A stretch of 64,000 bases of DNA from Bolinopsis microptera (taxonomy: Eukaryota; Ctenophora; Tentaculata; Lobata; Bolinopsidae). A program made the translations under genes and the position numbers. The stretch is from assembly GCF_026151205.1 (NCBI RefSeq), contig NC_087075.1, positions 1,481,911 through 1,545,910 on the forward strand, read 5' to 3'. The stretch's first letter is position 1; each line of letters begins with the position of its first letter. Shown one piece after another: positions 21,219-32,571 of this stretch. The notes beneath the pieces are model-generated. The model saw only the letters and a program-made list of their open reading frames with translations, did not search any database and was not told the origin of the DNA.

Positions 21219-23116
21219 TGAGTACAACACCCCTGTTACCATGGTTACACCCCCCCCCCCCCCCCCCCCACTAGAGTACAACACAGAACACTACACTGTT
21301 ACCATGGTTACACCCCCTCTGGAGTACAACACCCCTGTTACCATGGTTACATTACCACAAGAGTACAACACTACTCTGTTACCATGGTTACACCCCCACT
21401 TTCGCAGTGACCAAACTAAAACTTATGCCACGATATATAGAACATTCTAGCATATTATAATATTAGTACAGTAGTACTGTAGTACTGTAGTAAGAGTAGA
21501 GGATGTCTCTCTTTGTATTCCACGCTAAATTAATTAATTGAGCGTGATTGGGGTTGAGCTGTAGTATAGTGGGGGGGGGGGGGTGGTGTAGTCAGGCACG
21601 TAGCCAGGGGGGGCAGAGGGCCTGGGGAAAAATTGAACCCCAGAAAAAAAAAGCCCCCTAGTCCCCATGGTCGCCTGGTAACTGTGCTGTGTTTATGACT
21701 GCAGTCTGTACTGTTTAAACGGCAGGCAATTGACTTCAGCATTTCGTAAATTATTCCCAAATCCCACTATACAATTACATGTACTTATTCCATTCAATGT
21801 GGTAAGTACTGAGTTCGGTAGGGACTGGTAAGACATTTTGGCATTTGCTTAGTGCTTAATTTAGTTTATTGCTGTCCTACAAATTTCTTTAATTAATATG
21901 CCAAATGTCGTCTAAAACACCCTATTTCTCAAATTTTTTCCGGGGGGCCTCTGTATTTGGAAGTTTGGAGAAGCGTCCTCAATTTATTAAACAAGCGTAA
22001 AGAGTTGCAGTAATTAATAATTAGCGGTAATTAATAATTAGCAGTAATTAATAATCAATAATTACTAAATGCGAGATGGGTTATCAATATTGGGTTCTTT
22101 GGTGATAATAATGTTTTTTTTGATAAGTTTCCTAAATTTGTATGTATAGTTGTTAACTATAGGTTACTAGTTGGGTTTAATTATATTGTGAACGGTTATT
22201 CTCATAGCGTAATTTTAAAACATATCCCTTCAATTTGATCGTGATTAATTAAAATTGTGATCATATCTTTCGTTTACCATTGTTTAAAAGATAATTTAGT
22301 ATTTACTTACTTTTAGTTGTTCGTTTATTTGTAAATATAATTACGGATGATTTGTGTTTATTGTGTTGCCAATTTTCACTAATTTGTAGATCTGTCGTTA
22401 ATTTACTGAGAATATTGATACGAAGAATTAATTAATTAAGAATTAATTGTACATACATAAAGTTTGTATCCTCCAGTTACATTTGAAGGTGCTTTCGTAA
22501 CACTAACACTATTGATTACAGTATGATATTTAGCAAAATTTCGTTTTACATCAAAAATTCGCATTTTTATTGTTTTTCGATTTCGAAAATTCACCCAAAA
22601 TGTCACATAATGCGACAGAAGTAACATCATTTCCCAATAACCGATTTCATGCATTGATTACCATTTAAAACAACATGTTTTCAACATATTGAGCAGGCAG
22701 CAGCAGCAACTGCAGACATCACTGTTCATTTTGTTTCGTGTCCTATAATTGGTACTCTCGGAATTACTATAATAGTCTAATTGGTCGGTAATTACTCTAA
22801 TTGGTTGGTAATTACTCTAATTGGTTGGTAATTACTCTAATTAGTTGGTAATTACTCTAATTGGTTGTGACTGGGTGGTGAGAGTATCTTTGTTTAACAG
22901 CGATGAAGTACTGATATCTGGATAGATGAAGTCTCCAGGAAATATTTCGTTCACAGCATTAAATTCTCTGAAATATCAACAATTTGGTAAAATTGAACAC
23001 GGTGACGAAAAGTATTTCGCAATACAATACACGTATTTACTAGCTATAGTATTAGTTTTACTAAGCTAGATCATAAAACTAACCTTACTGAGAGGGCTTG
23101 TTAGCCTATTACCTTA
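21219..23116. other. Intergenic stretch between PEDS1 and the pentraxin-like gene
   Basis: 21,230-21,400 holds GTTACCATGGTTAC repeated four times at about 35-60-bp spacing, with a poly-C tract between. Near 21,590 the motif CACGTAGCCAGGGGGG resembles end sequences of DNA transposons common in invertebrates, but I could not find the other end. 22,740-22,866 holds five copies of a 21-bp unit with GGTAATTACTCTAATTGGTT. No gene seen. Confidence 0.5.
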
Positions 23117-24235
23117 TTACATAGCAGTGTTGCTATGGAAACAGTAACCACCTACTGTTAATATCGTAACAGCAGCCGTCAAAGTGAGAGTAGAACTGAA
23201 AGAGGAAGAGGCAGAAGAAGTAGCCTCCTTTAAAAGAAATTGGGTGTGATTCAGAGTTGCGGAGACATTCTGTAGTTCAACATCGGTACTCTTCAGTTCG
23301 ACTGCAGTTTCTTTGAGTCTTGTCTCTTTTTCGAGCAGCTCTTTTTCAGTGCTATTCAGTTTGTTCGCCGTGCTATTCAGATCTGATTTCGATCGCTCCA
23401 GTTGTAGCACGGTACTATTGAGTTTCTGTTCTTTAATTTCCAAGTTATATCGGCAGTTTCCTTTTTCCAGCTTAGTCCCAGCCAATTCCTCTCCAGTGCT
23501 ATTCAGTTCCTTTATATAACCGCAGTCTGTCTTGTACTCTACAATATTCCCAAACCTTGATTGCAACAGAAAGTCCTCCCACCTGATTCCTATAAGTTCA
23601 GCGTATGTTTCCTCTAAATCTGAGCACCTGTCCCTTGCCATTTCCTGGATAACGCTATGTTTCAACTTAGTGCTGAACATATTGAGTTTGTAGATCTCCC
23701 CTCCAAACATTATCGTTTGCGTTCTCAGTTGAGGTGATGTCCAGAATTTCTGCATTGAACCCAGAACTATAGCTCCTCCCTGCTTCAACACCCTCCCAGG
23801 AGAAGTGGGCAGAGTATTCACCAGTTCACCATTCACATACACCTCTCTATTCTCTGTAGCGTTACTCCAGGCCACACATGTGTGGAACCAGGTTCCCGGG
23901 GGTACATTATACTCGCTCCGTACATCTGCGTTGTAGTTGAAAGTTCTGGTTTGCTTACCTTCGTCTGTCATTGTAATCTCATAAGGGGAGCTCCTCAGAT
24001 AGTAAGAGAACCAAGTTGGGAGATCTAGATGGTTCTGTAACTTCTTTATCCAGGCACACACAGTAAACTGTGTAATGAAGGGGGACATGTCAGGGTCCTG
24101 GTAGTACACAAACTCGTGGGGGCTGTGCCAGAACCAAAGTGCGTTATAACGCCGTGGTGAACCTCCTTCAATGCTGTGTAGTAGTAGGAATACAGTGGAC
24201 AAGGAGATCAGAACCTCCTTCAGGCTTACAATCAT
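23117..24235 (-). CDS. Secreted or anchored pentraxin/LamG-like protein with glycosylated coiled coil
   Basis: Single-exon gene of 372 codons. Residues 1-24 form a signal peptide. Residues about 30-220 are a concanavalin/pentraxin-like jelly roll: FTVCAWIK with C60, GTWFHTCVAW with C120 (the usual pentraxin cysteine pair), YVNGELV and GGAIVLGS. A charged coiled coil spans about 240-340, in which the tripeptide NST recurs (N245, N273, N287, N294), with further sequons at N323 and N329. A Ser-rich linker and a hydrophobic C-terminus (about 350-366) suggest a GPI or membrane anchor. Such a protein would act outside the cell as a lectin or recognition molecule; that role is inferred from the fold. 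No intron is apparent, which is unusual beside its intron-rich neighbours and could mean a lineage-specific or retrocopied gene. Confidence 0.85.
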   Translation of the reverse strand: MIVSLKEVLISLSTVFLLLHSIEGGSPRRYNALWFWHSPHEFVYYQDPDMSPFITQFTVCAWIKKLQNHLDLPTWFSYYLRSSPYEITMTDEGKQTRTFNYNADVRSEYNVPPGTWFHTCVAWSNATENREVYVNGELVNTLPTSPGRVLKQGGAIVLGSMQKFWTSPQLRTQTIMFGGEIYKLNMFSTKLKHSVIQEMARDRCSDLEETYAELIGIRWEDFLLQSRFGNIVEYKTDCGYIKELNSTGEELAGTKLEKGNCRYNLEIKEQKLNSTVLQLERSKSDLNSTANKLNSTEKELLEKETRLKETAVELKSTDVELQNVSATLNHTQFLLKEATSSASSSFSSTLTLTAAVTILTVGGYCFHSNTAM

Positions 24236-25208
24236 AGCCTTACAGTAACTGTAATGTTAACTTAATGATATTTGGTACAAGACAAACTGAAAGAATGAAA
24301 GCCCACTATTGAAATTTGAAACTAAAAAGGTTCAATGACTATCAAATTTAAACTAACTTAAAGTTTTGGACTTCAATAGAACGAAGCAAAACAAATGATT
24401 AAATCGGTAAATCAAATTAAATAAACTATTAGTATATTATATTAGTATATTAGTATATTAGTATATTATTACATAGACCATATTACTGATACAACTACTA
24501 CTACTATTATACTTATACTACTTTGTACTAAAATTACTACAACGCACAGTTGACAGTTTCACGCTAGTTATATGGCCTGACATCAAGCTGCCTGGCTATG
24601 AAGTGCACTACTGCATCTTCAGAACACTTTAATATGTTATGTGTGGTGCTATATACTTATATAACATCAGCCCTACTTTACAGTGTCCTTATTGTAGAGC
24701 TTCTTGAAGCAGTAGAAAAACTAACTGCACTGTCGAGCAAGGACTCTAATTGTATCAGCTCCCTCCCTCTAGCTACCTCCTGTATCAAGATGACCGGTGG
24801 CTTGGGCGTTAGATGAGACCATCATTTACACGTTAAAATTAATATCATTTGACTGTTGACATATTTCATTTATATATTTAACATTTCTAAAACGTAGAGG
24901 CTACTACCTTACTACTTCTAAAACTAGGGCAGCAGAAAAACCATAGTTGGTTAGTACGCACATAACATACTTTTAAAGCACCACGCACTTAACGTACTTT
25001 TAAGGCAAAATTGCAAACTTTTAGTTGTCTTAAATAGTGTATTTCATAATTCTTTAAATAGCAAATGTATTTCCAAAAGTGACTGGCAAATACATTCGTG
25101 GAAATCTGAGCTGCTCAATATAGAACTATAACCTTATCGGACCTTATTTGAACGGACTTGAACGCTGGAGGTCCTAGCGTTCTTGACACACGCTGCATGC
25201 AACCCCTT
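24236..25208. other. Gene-free stretch upstream of the pentraxin-like gene
   Basis: AT-rich DNA that should hold the promoter of the minus-strand gene. I could not single out a TATA box or other site with confidence. ATTAGTAT repeats occur near 24,430-24,470. Confidence 0.4.
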
Positions 25209-25281
25209 TTGATCGCGCGCGAAGCGCGCGCGGCCGGCCGCTCTCTCGGCCGGCCGGCGTGCACGCTTCGCGTGCACGAGA
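25209..25281. repeat. Three consecutive GC-rich hairpins
   Basis: Three perfect inverted repeats follow one another: CGCGCGC around GAA, CGGCCGGCCG around CTCTCT, and GTGCACG around CTTCG. They lie at the edge of the GC-rich foldback region, against AT-rich flanks. Confidence 0.85.
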
Positions 25282-25318
25282 GGTATACAACGTGTAGCAA
25301 TAGCGTTCATATTAATGT

Positions 25319-25426
25319 CTTGTCATACGTTTTATGACCCGCCGCGCACGAGTGCGCGGCTCCCCCTGTATCGTCGAAACTCTACAGGGGTAGTGAAGCG
25401 ACGATGAGGGTCACCACGTGATACAA
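25319..25426 (+). mobile_element. Short copy of a foldback element
   Basis: It starts with CTTGTCATACGTT and continues TATGACCCGCCGCGCACGAG, matching one arm of the palindromic element at 29,612-29,832, and ends with CACGTGATACAA. It is a single arm or a shortened relative. Confidence 0.7.
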
Positions 25427-26429
25427 TTAATGTCCGTTTAAATAAAGTCCGTCCGTTTGAGATTTTTTCCATATGTATTCTATTGCGAACTCATGTTTAG
25501 GATACGACAACTTTTAAATTTCAGTTAATTGTAATTTCTATCATCGGATTCGGACTGAATTGTAGGTTTACAACCTACCAAGACGCGCGCCGAGTTGGAC
25601 TCGTCGTCGGTCCAATATATGGAACAGATATTTTACGAGTATCACCCGTGAAGGACTGAACTATATCATTATCATTGGATCAATGAAAACGAGTTATTAT
25701 ACAATTTATCATGCCATAACTATAAGTATGATCATTTTTATGGCATGATCATTTTTTGATCTTTGACTTCCTCGTTCACTTCTTTGGAATTATTATTTAC
25801 CTCCACATCTGTAAAAGTTTACACTGAAATGCAGGGCGAGCGATTTAGTGAGCGCGCCCAGTGAAGGGTGTTCATAAAAATAAGCCACACCGATTGAAAA
25901 TATGATTGAATGACACTCAATGACAGTGGCAAGTGGACAGGTTGACCATTGTTAATGATTTGGCCCGGCGCGCGCTACTTCGTAGCACTTGCCGTCGGGC
26001 CATTACAGAAGAAAGCGGCGCGCGCTACTTCGAAGAAATTTAGACGAGTAACATCTGTCAAGTGGACAGGCTAAGCTGTAAGCACCTTTCAGTTAACGAG
26101 TACAGTGATACTCGTAAAATATTTGTTTGATCATGATACATGTTATTGTTAGTGTTACGTATTTGCGCGCGAAAAGTGGCATGCATGATGCAACGTATGT
26201 CAAATATTTTTCAACGTACGAGTCCTGCATCTCGGCGCGCGCGTCCCGGTAGGTTATAAACATACATTAAAACCCTTTCCGCAATCCAGGTCCTGGGTAA
26301 ACCAGGAGATATAACGGATAAAATTAAAAGAAAAGAAGAAAATGTCTAAGTGGACATCATCAGCAAATGACTTGGCTATCGGTTTCGGGGGCCGAGGTAT
26401 GTAAACAAATAACGTGTAGTAACATTGTT
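25427..26429. other. Foldback debris, no gene
   Basis: Scattered GC-rich segments such as GGCGCGCGCTACTTCG (near 25,970 and 26,020) recur at 30.6 and 31.4 kb in other contexts. They are probably broken pieces of the foldback family. No coding sequence is supported. Confidence 0.5.
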
Positions 26430-26722
26430 TGTAGTGCGATGCATTACTGGGTCGCGCGCGCATCCAATAAAGCTTCTCGCAACCACAACCTTCTGCAGAT
26501 CGGCGAGATGCGAAGGATTGACATCGTGAATCAATAACATTGTACATGTATTTACTCCTTGGTACTGGCGCCTCTTTTGTTAATTTTCCCGAATATTATA
26601 CAATTACAATATACTTTTAATGCATATAATAATATGTTTTTGAGATCCTTCGCATCTCCCCGATCTGCATACGGTGGTTGCGAGAAGATGCGCGGCGCGG
26701 CCCAGTAGTGCATCGCGCTACA
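26430..26722. mobile_element. Foldback element with about 85-bp arms
   Basis: The left arm begins TGTAGTGCGATGCATTACTG and runs through AGATCGGCGAGATGCGAAGGAT. The right arm near 26,640-26,722 is its imperfect reverse complement, ending CATCGCGCTACA. About 120 AT-rich bases lie between. The arms are related to those at 29,945-30,354, so this is a repeated, non-coding family. Confidence 0.75.
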
Positions 26723-27149
26723 ACTCATGAGACATGAGGGTAAAGGAAATATTTCTACGAACATAGTGATGAGTAGTGTCTGCTTTATCATTTATACTCG
26801 GACGATGAGCCCTCGGTCCCCACAAAAGATAATCTTTAGAATTATAGTTAAGACTAGTAGTACAATTTGTGTTAACAGAACTCATGGTCAGTCTATAAAA
26901 CACATGAAAAGCATGCAGTGTTGAGTGTGCTCCATATCCCTTAGTCTCTAGCTTTGTTATCAAAACACGTGATTCGATAACGTGATGTTATCTCATTGTA
27001 AACAGGGTTTATTGTTTGATTACGTGTAGTATAGTAAAAAAGTATTAACACAAGTTAACTAATAATATTATGTATTATATACTACAGCAGTATGCATAAG
27101 TGTATATGATAGAATAGGTCTGATGACAGCAGGTATGATGATTGATGAT
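26723..27149. other. Gene-free stretch
   Basis: Unique AT-rich sequence between a foldback element and a LINE remnant. No gene or RNA seen. Confidence 0.4.
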
Positions 27150-28090
27150 TTTTTTTATTTCAAAATTCAAATAAACTTTACATCAATGTATTACAGTTAT
27201 ATTCAATAAAAAGACCACAATATCTCCTGTGAAGCAAAAACATGGAAAAAGAGAGCTAGAAAAATATTCATGATACTCAACACTACCAGACTCAGCTGGA
27301 GTGAGAAACAAATTGTAAAAACATCAACGTAAAATTTATTTCGGCTGAACCAAAACACGGTGGTAAGACCATAATAACATTGGTGCCGACCCTACATAAA
27401 ATCATTAATAAATAATCAAGAGAACAAATTTAAATGTATACGATACCTTCTTGCTACTACTCCACAAACTTACACGACATAACAACAAAATAACATAATT
27501 AAATAATATTATAATAAAACAATCTACAATCTAGCCACTCACGTACTGCGTGACGCGCTTGTTTCGGGTTGTTTCATAAAAGAAAAAACGGCGCGTTCTA
27601 CTGCAGGTGCGAGGGGCAAATTATAGAGAGTATGACATTCATAAAGTAAAATATATATATAATAATATTCCATGATGGGCCATCTAATCAGGCCAGCATA
27701 CGTCAGAAGACCAGAGAAATTCAGTTAGCTTTGTTTTGAAAATAGAAATTTTCTCAGTCTGTCTAACATAGGCTGGCAGTGCATTCCACAGAAGCATTGT
27801 TCTATAAAAGAAGCTGTTTCTGAAACTATCGCAGTTTGGTTTAACAAANNNNNNNNNNNNNNNNNNNNNNNNNNNNNNNNNNNNNNNNNNNNNNNNNNNN
27901 NNNNNNNNNNNNNNNNNNNNNNNNNNNNNNNNNNNNNNNNNNNNNNNNGTTTTAGGGAGCCAATAGTGACAACACACTTTTTGTGGTGTAATAAACCAGT
28001 AAAATTGGTAAATCCAAGATTTCTATACTTTTCCTTTTTTCTTTTTTCTATAAGACCCGTTCTTATCAACTTATAAATGCGCCCTGAGTA
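27150..28090 (-). pseudogene. 5'-truncated LINE remnant interrupted by an assembly gap
   Basis: On the minus strand the peptide FRNSFFYRTMLLWNALPAYV, followed by RQTEKISIFKTKLTEFLW (27,684-27,848), aligns by eye with the ORF2 C-terminus of the complete LINE at 14-19.7 kb. A second piece lies on the other side of the gap (27,949-28,069, ...RKKEKYRNLGFTNFTGLLHH). An AT-rich tail runs down to a T-run at about 27,150, which would be the poly-A-like 3' end. It is related to, but clearly diverged from, the intact copy. Confidence 0.75.
27849..27948. other. Assembly gap of 100 N
   Basis: Exactly 100 N, the conventional size for a scaffold gap of unknown length. Open frames that cross it have no meaning. 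Confidence 1.
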
Positions 28091-29611
28091 ATCAGTCCTG
28101 TCACTAAATTTCTTACATAACAGTATTCAAAGTATATAAAATAAATACTGCAGACATGCTGTATGACTAATAGAAAACACACTCACCGCATAAATATTCA
28201 CTACTCAATTATAATATGCAGAAGGATCATCATATACCAGGTAGTGGAAGAGGGCACAATTAAAATGTAGCATCTTACACAAAGTATTTTACAGAGGTAA
28301 TATCTGCTACAGAAGAACTGTGCTGCTTTGGTGGAATCATAATCAGACATCGTGTACTTCATAGCAAAGACTTTTCCAGTACTATTTTAATGGTTCTAAT
28401 AAAAGAACTTGTAACAATTTTTGTGGCAGACAAATTGATTTATGATTGTGATTAATAACAAATTTTGTATTAGTGATCACATATATGCGCATTGTACTTT
28501 TGATTTCAGTGGCATAACAACTGGCAATATAAGTAAACGTTAATCATTTACTAACATAATTACACATAGGGGTGGTTCACATATGTAATCACTGAGGGGG
28601 AGGGAAGTGGTTTCTAAATGATTACACTAATGTAATTTTAACACAATAGCTATGAGTAAAACTGATTACGGAAGGGGGAGGAGGGTTAAAGATTGGCCAA
28701 AAAGTCAATGAAACAATATAATAAGTTTCCAATGAAACAGTAAGTTTTACTTTACACTCCTTTAATCATAAATAAAATAATAAATAAAACCACGAATTAG
28801 TTAACTTGAAATATTCTTTTGTGATTGTATATAATTTTTTATTAAACTTTATTTGGTTGTCAGTATTTTTACTATGGCAAGTGGTCGAATTTAGTGAGAC
28901 AGGGTCAGTTTCTATTGTCATAGAAAAATTTCTACGTAATATTTGACCAACCCCTAAGGCTCAATGACAGGATTTGAGGAGACTAAAATTATAAATGGTT
29001 TCATTCCATAGGAATGAATTTAAGTTGAAACATGTTCTTAAGTGAGTGGTAAAAACAAAAAACTATTCTTAAACTGATATGTAGTATGTCACAGAGATAA
29101 TACATGTAATTGCGTAGTCAGTACTGTTACTATTTGGTCACCGCCCTCCCTCCAATGAAATTTGTTGGAGCCCCTACACAAATTTTCTTAAATCCTAAAA
29201 AAGAAAAAAGGTAGGTCTCTTTTTTGGCACTCTGTAAAAAGACTTGAAATTCGGGCAGAAAGTACAGTGCGCCTAAGTTGTTGACAAGCATGTCATGTAT
29301 ACGCATTCTTTCTCCTTCATCTTACTATATATAAAGCGAGACGATATATATGGATCAGTACCATTTTACTGACACCACGGCATCAACTTTAACGCGACTT
29401 TTCGCAAAAACCGTAAAAGATATACAACTGAAACATTTTTGACTGGGCTTCAAATCAGCATGAAGAAATAAAAAATTGGCCAAGAAATAAGAGTTTTAGA
29501 GCCCAAAATTTGGACCTCCAACATCCAAGTGGTGTCAAAAACGCCAATTAAATAGGTAATAATTATTTTAGTCTCTTGAGTCTTGACACCATTTTATATA
29601 TTAGGGTTATA
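28091..29611. other. Gene-free stretch
   Basis: AT-rich unique DNA with no exon, RNA gene or clear repeat that I can support. Confidence 0.4.
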
Positions 29612-29832
29612 CTTGTCATACGTTATATGACCCGCCGCGCACGAGTGCGCAGCTCCCCCTGTATCGTCAGGATGATAGTGAAACGACCGTGGGGGTCACG
29701 ACGTGATACAAGTTTATACGGGTTCCTGTTGTATCACGTGGTGACCCCCACGGTCGCTTCACTGTAGCGTCTTCGACGCTACAGGGGGAGCCGCGCACTT
29801 CGTGCGCGGCGGGTCATACAACGTATGACAAG
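29612..29832. mobile_element. Palindromic foldback MITE
   Basis: The whole 221 bases fold on themselves. The left end CTTGTCATACGTTATATGAC and the right end GTCATACAACGTATGACAAG are complementary, as are the inner CCGCCGCGCAC and GTGCGCGGCGG and the central GACCCCCACGGTCG blocks. There is no coding capacity. A partial copy lies at 25,319. It is a non-autonomous DNA element, and its mobilising transposase is unknown. Confidence 0.85.
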
Positions 29833-29944
29833 GTTCCTGCTAGTTATAGTAAAAGCTCTTACGGGAATTCGCTGCTCGTTAACGGGTGATACTCGTAAAA
29901 TATTTGTTTCAAATATTACCGTCGACGAGTCCAACTCGGTGCTT

Positions 29945-30354
29945 GTAGCGCGATGCGTTACTGTGCCGCGCCGCGCACTCAATGAGGCTTCTCGCTAGAT
30001 CGGGGAGATGCGCTACTGTGCCGCGCCGAGCTGCGATAAATTGACATCGTCAATTAAACTTTGTGCGTGTCTTAATAAGTTATAAACCTGCATGGCAAGA
30101 CAAAGTTTAATGTCTGAACGCAACTATGTACGTTCAACGTTTTGCTACTGATAAATAACCTGCCCTGAGGTATGAAAGTAATTTCGATCAGTGTATTTTT
30201 GGACGCTGATGCCAAACACCGCATCGTCTTTCATAACGTTAATTGACGATGTCAATTCATCGCAGCTCGGCGCGGCACAGTAGCGCATCTCGCCGATCTA
30301 GCGAGAGAAGCCTCATTGAGTGCGTGGTGCGTCACAGTAACGCATCGCGCTACA
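29945..30354. mobile_element. Foldback element with about 110-bp arms
   Basis: The left arm, from TGTAGCGCGATGCGTTACTG through CTTCTCGCTAGATCGG to AATTGACATCGTCAATTAA, is mirrored at 30,235-30,354. About 180 bases lie between the arms. The arms share sequence with the element at 26,430. Confidence 0.8.
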
Positions 30355-31229
30355 ATTCATAACGTTGCTCTATCCAAAACCCTTGCGCTTTCAATTTCAG
30401 TAGCGCGCGCCCGGCGCCCACCTCCCGGTGGTAAACATGAGCGCGCCCACGGTGTGCTGTGGCACGAAAGCACGTGGTTAGGTGATCCGGTGAACTCATG
30501 ACGTAGCGTAAGGTTTGCTTTTGTAGTGCGATGCATTACTGGGCCGCGCCGTGCATTTGACGGATGGTACTGATCGTTTGAATTTCTTCGAAGTAGTGCG
30601 CGTCGCTTTCTTCTCGAAATGCCCGAGGAAAGTGCTACGAAGTAGCGCGCGCCGGGCTAGTCCATTAACAATGAAGAAGCCTAGCCGTATATCAAATAAT
30701 GTTCTCGCTAGATCGGCAGGATGCACTACTTTAACCAAAGCCCTCGCGCTTGCAGTAGCGCGCGCCCGCCGAACCATTTAATTTTTGAAACAAACGCGTC
30801 ATGCATCCTATCCACTTAACCGTGTGCTTTCGCGCCACTCCGGGCTCTTCACAAGGAAGAGGATAGGGAGCTGCGGGCGCGTTATAACAGCAAGTGCAAG
30901 GGCTCTGGATAAAGCAACGTCATGCAGCTTATGCGTAGATTCTTAATTACCTGGGGAAGTGGGGACCCCAGGCAATTATATTTATGTTCATAATCATAAT
31001 ATAGAATAAAGATTTGGCGGAATGACAGGCTAAGCGCTGCCAAGTAACGTAAATTCATGTGTCATCAGTCATGGCTGTGTGAAACATAAAATATAAATGC
31101 TTCCCTGGAAAAAAATTATTTTGGTCACCTGACAAGCATTAAAACATGAATTTAGTTGTTTAGGGCCGGCTCGGGTTATATTAGGATTAAAGTTTGTTGC
31201 ATGCATGTCCATTGTTAATGAACTAGCCC
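30355..31229. other. Foldback family fragments
   Basis: Pieces of the same GC-rich family recur here: GTAGTGCGATGCATTACTGG near 30,523, AGTAGCGCGCGCCGGGCTAG near 30,640 and CCTGGGGAAGTGGGGACCCC near 30,950. Open frames on both strands here are GC-rich shadows, not genes. Confidence 0.6.
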
Positions 31230-31606
31230 GGCGCTTACCTGGGGACCTCAGGCTATCATGTTCATAAACATATTTTAGAGATTAGGCAGAATGAAAGGCT
31301 GAGCGCGGCCCAGTAACAATCGTAAAAGTAAGTGCAGTGTGTATGTTGACGGATGTTACTCGTCTAAATTTCTTCGAAGTAGCGCGCTGCTTTCTTTTCT
31401 AAATGTTAGCTCGAGTGAAGTGCTTCTAAGTAGCGCGCGCTGAGCTAGCCCATTAACATGACAATGGACAATGTGTATTGTGAAAATACTTGTGAGCAGG
31501 CAAAGTTTATTTTACTGGGCGGCGCTCAGCCTGTCATTCCACCTAATCTCTATGAATATGATTATGAACATAAATATAATTAAGCCTGAGGTCCCCAGGT
31601 AAAGTT
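31230..31606. mobile_element. Nested foldback element
   Basis: The outer arms (TTACCTGGGGACCTCAGGCT... and its reverse complement ending CCCCAGGTAAAG) are about 95 bases each. Between them sits a second inverted pair built on the GAAGTAGCGCGC motif. Half-copies of the outer arm also occur near 30,945. Confidence 0.75.
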
Positions 31607-31678
31607 TATCACAAGTACGCCTTTGTAGGACTAGTCTGGTTGGCCGCCTCTATTTTACACTATATACGTATACAATTA

Positions 31679-32113
31679 TATGAGGCAGAGGCAGAGGCAG
31701 AGGCAGAGGCAGAGGCAGAGGCAGAGGCAGAGGCAGAGGCAGAGGCAGAGGCAGAGGCAGAGGCAGAGGCAGAGGCAGAGGCAGAGGCAGAGGCAGAGGC
31801 AGAGGCAGAGGCAGAGGCAGAGGCAGAGGCAGAGGCAGAGGCAGAGGCAGAGGCAGAGGCAGAGGCAGAGGCAGAGGCAGAGGCAGAGGCAGAGGCAGAG
31901 GCAGAGGCAGAGGCAGAGGCAGAGGCAGAGGCAGAGGCAGAGGCAGAGGCAGAGGCAGAGGCAGAGGCAGAGGCAGAGGCAGAGGCAGAGGCAGAGGCAG
32001 AGGCAGAGGCAGAGGCAGAGGCAGAGGCAGAGGCAGAGGCAGAGGCAGAGGCAGAGGCAGAGGCAGAGGCAGAGGCAGAGGCAGAGGCAGAGGCAGAGGC
32101 AGAGGCAGAGGCA
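31679..32113. repeat. (GAGGCA)n perfect hexanucleotide array
   Basis: About 72 uninterrupted copies of GAGGCA. The unit contains no stop in several frames, so long Glu-Ala, Arg-Gln and Pro-Leu open frames appear. They have no other coding signal and I do not call them genes. Confidence 0.98.
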
Positions 32114-32571
32114 ATTTATATTAGCATTACAGATGATGGAATTGGATGAAACATACTATACGTGCTGTATGTTTCAGTTATAATTGTTCGGCATAGTAGA
32201 TACTTGTTATTAATTCCTTTTTGGTTGCTACCGCAACACAGCAACAAATGCGTCAGCTTCAGGAAGTCGTGGCACCATTACTGCAAGCCTTAACGACTAT
32301 TAATTGCATAGTTGTCTAACACGTCATTTTAGGTTTCCGATTAAAAGGGCTACATTTATTAGCTTCGTCTGGTTGAACGTTTTCAGAAGTGACTGTCATT
32401 TTTATCACTTTCAAATCGCAATGTTTTTGTTCTATGTTTATTAAATTAATTGGCCTCACCTCTCACTCGTAATGAAATAAAGTGTAAAGGTCCCAACACA
32501 TGTTTCATCGACAAAAGAACTTAAAATAATGCCTGTAAAGTTTAAAAAATAGTTTCCCGGCAGTCGTCCAG
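32114..32571. other. Gene-free stretch between two arrays
   Basis: Unique sequence with no recognisable gene. Confidence 0.4.

Noticed and set aside
21590-21660. CACGTAGCCAGGGGGG as a transposon end
   Set aside because: The motif resembles known element ends, but no partner inverted repeat or element body was found nearby.
29576-30781. Several 60-90-codon ORFs rich in Arg and Ala
   Set aside because: They fall in GC-rich foldback arms on both strands and have no domain or exon signal.
31640-32183. Long open frames across the GAGGCA array (Glu-Ala, Arg-Gln, Pro-Leu)
   Set aside because: The hexamer has no stop in these frames, so openness is automatic, and there is no supporting exon or domain.
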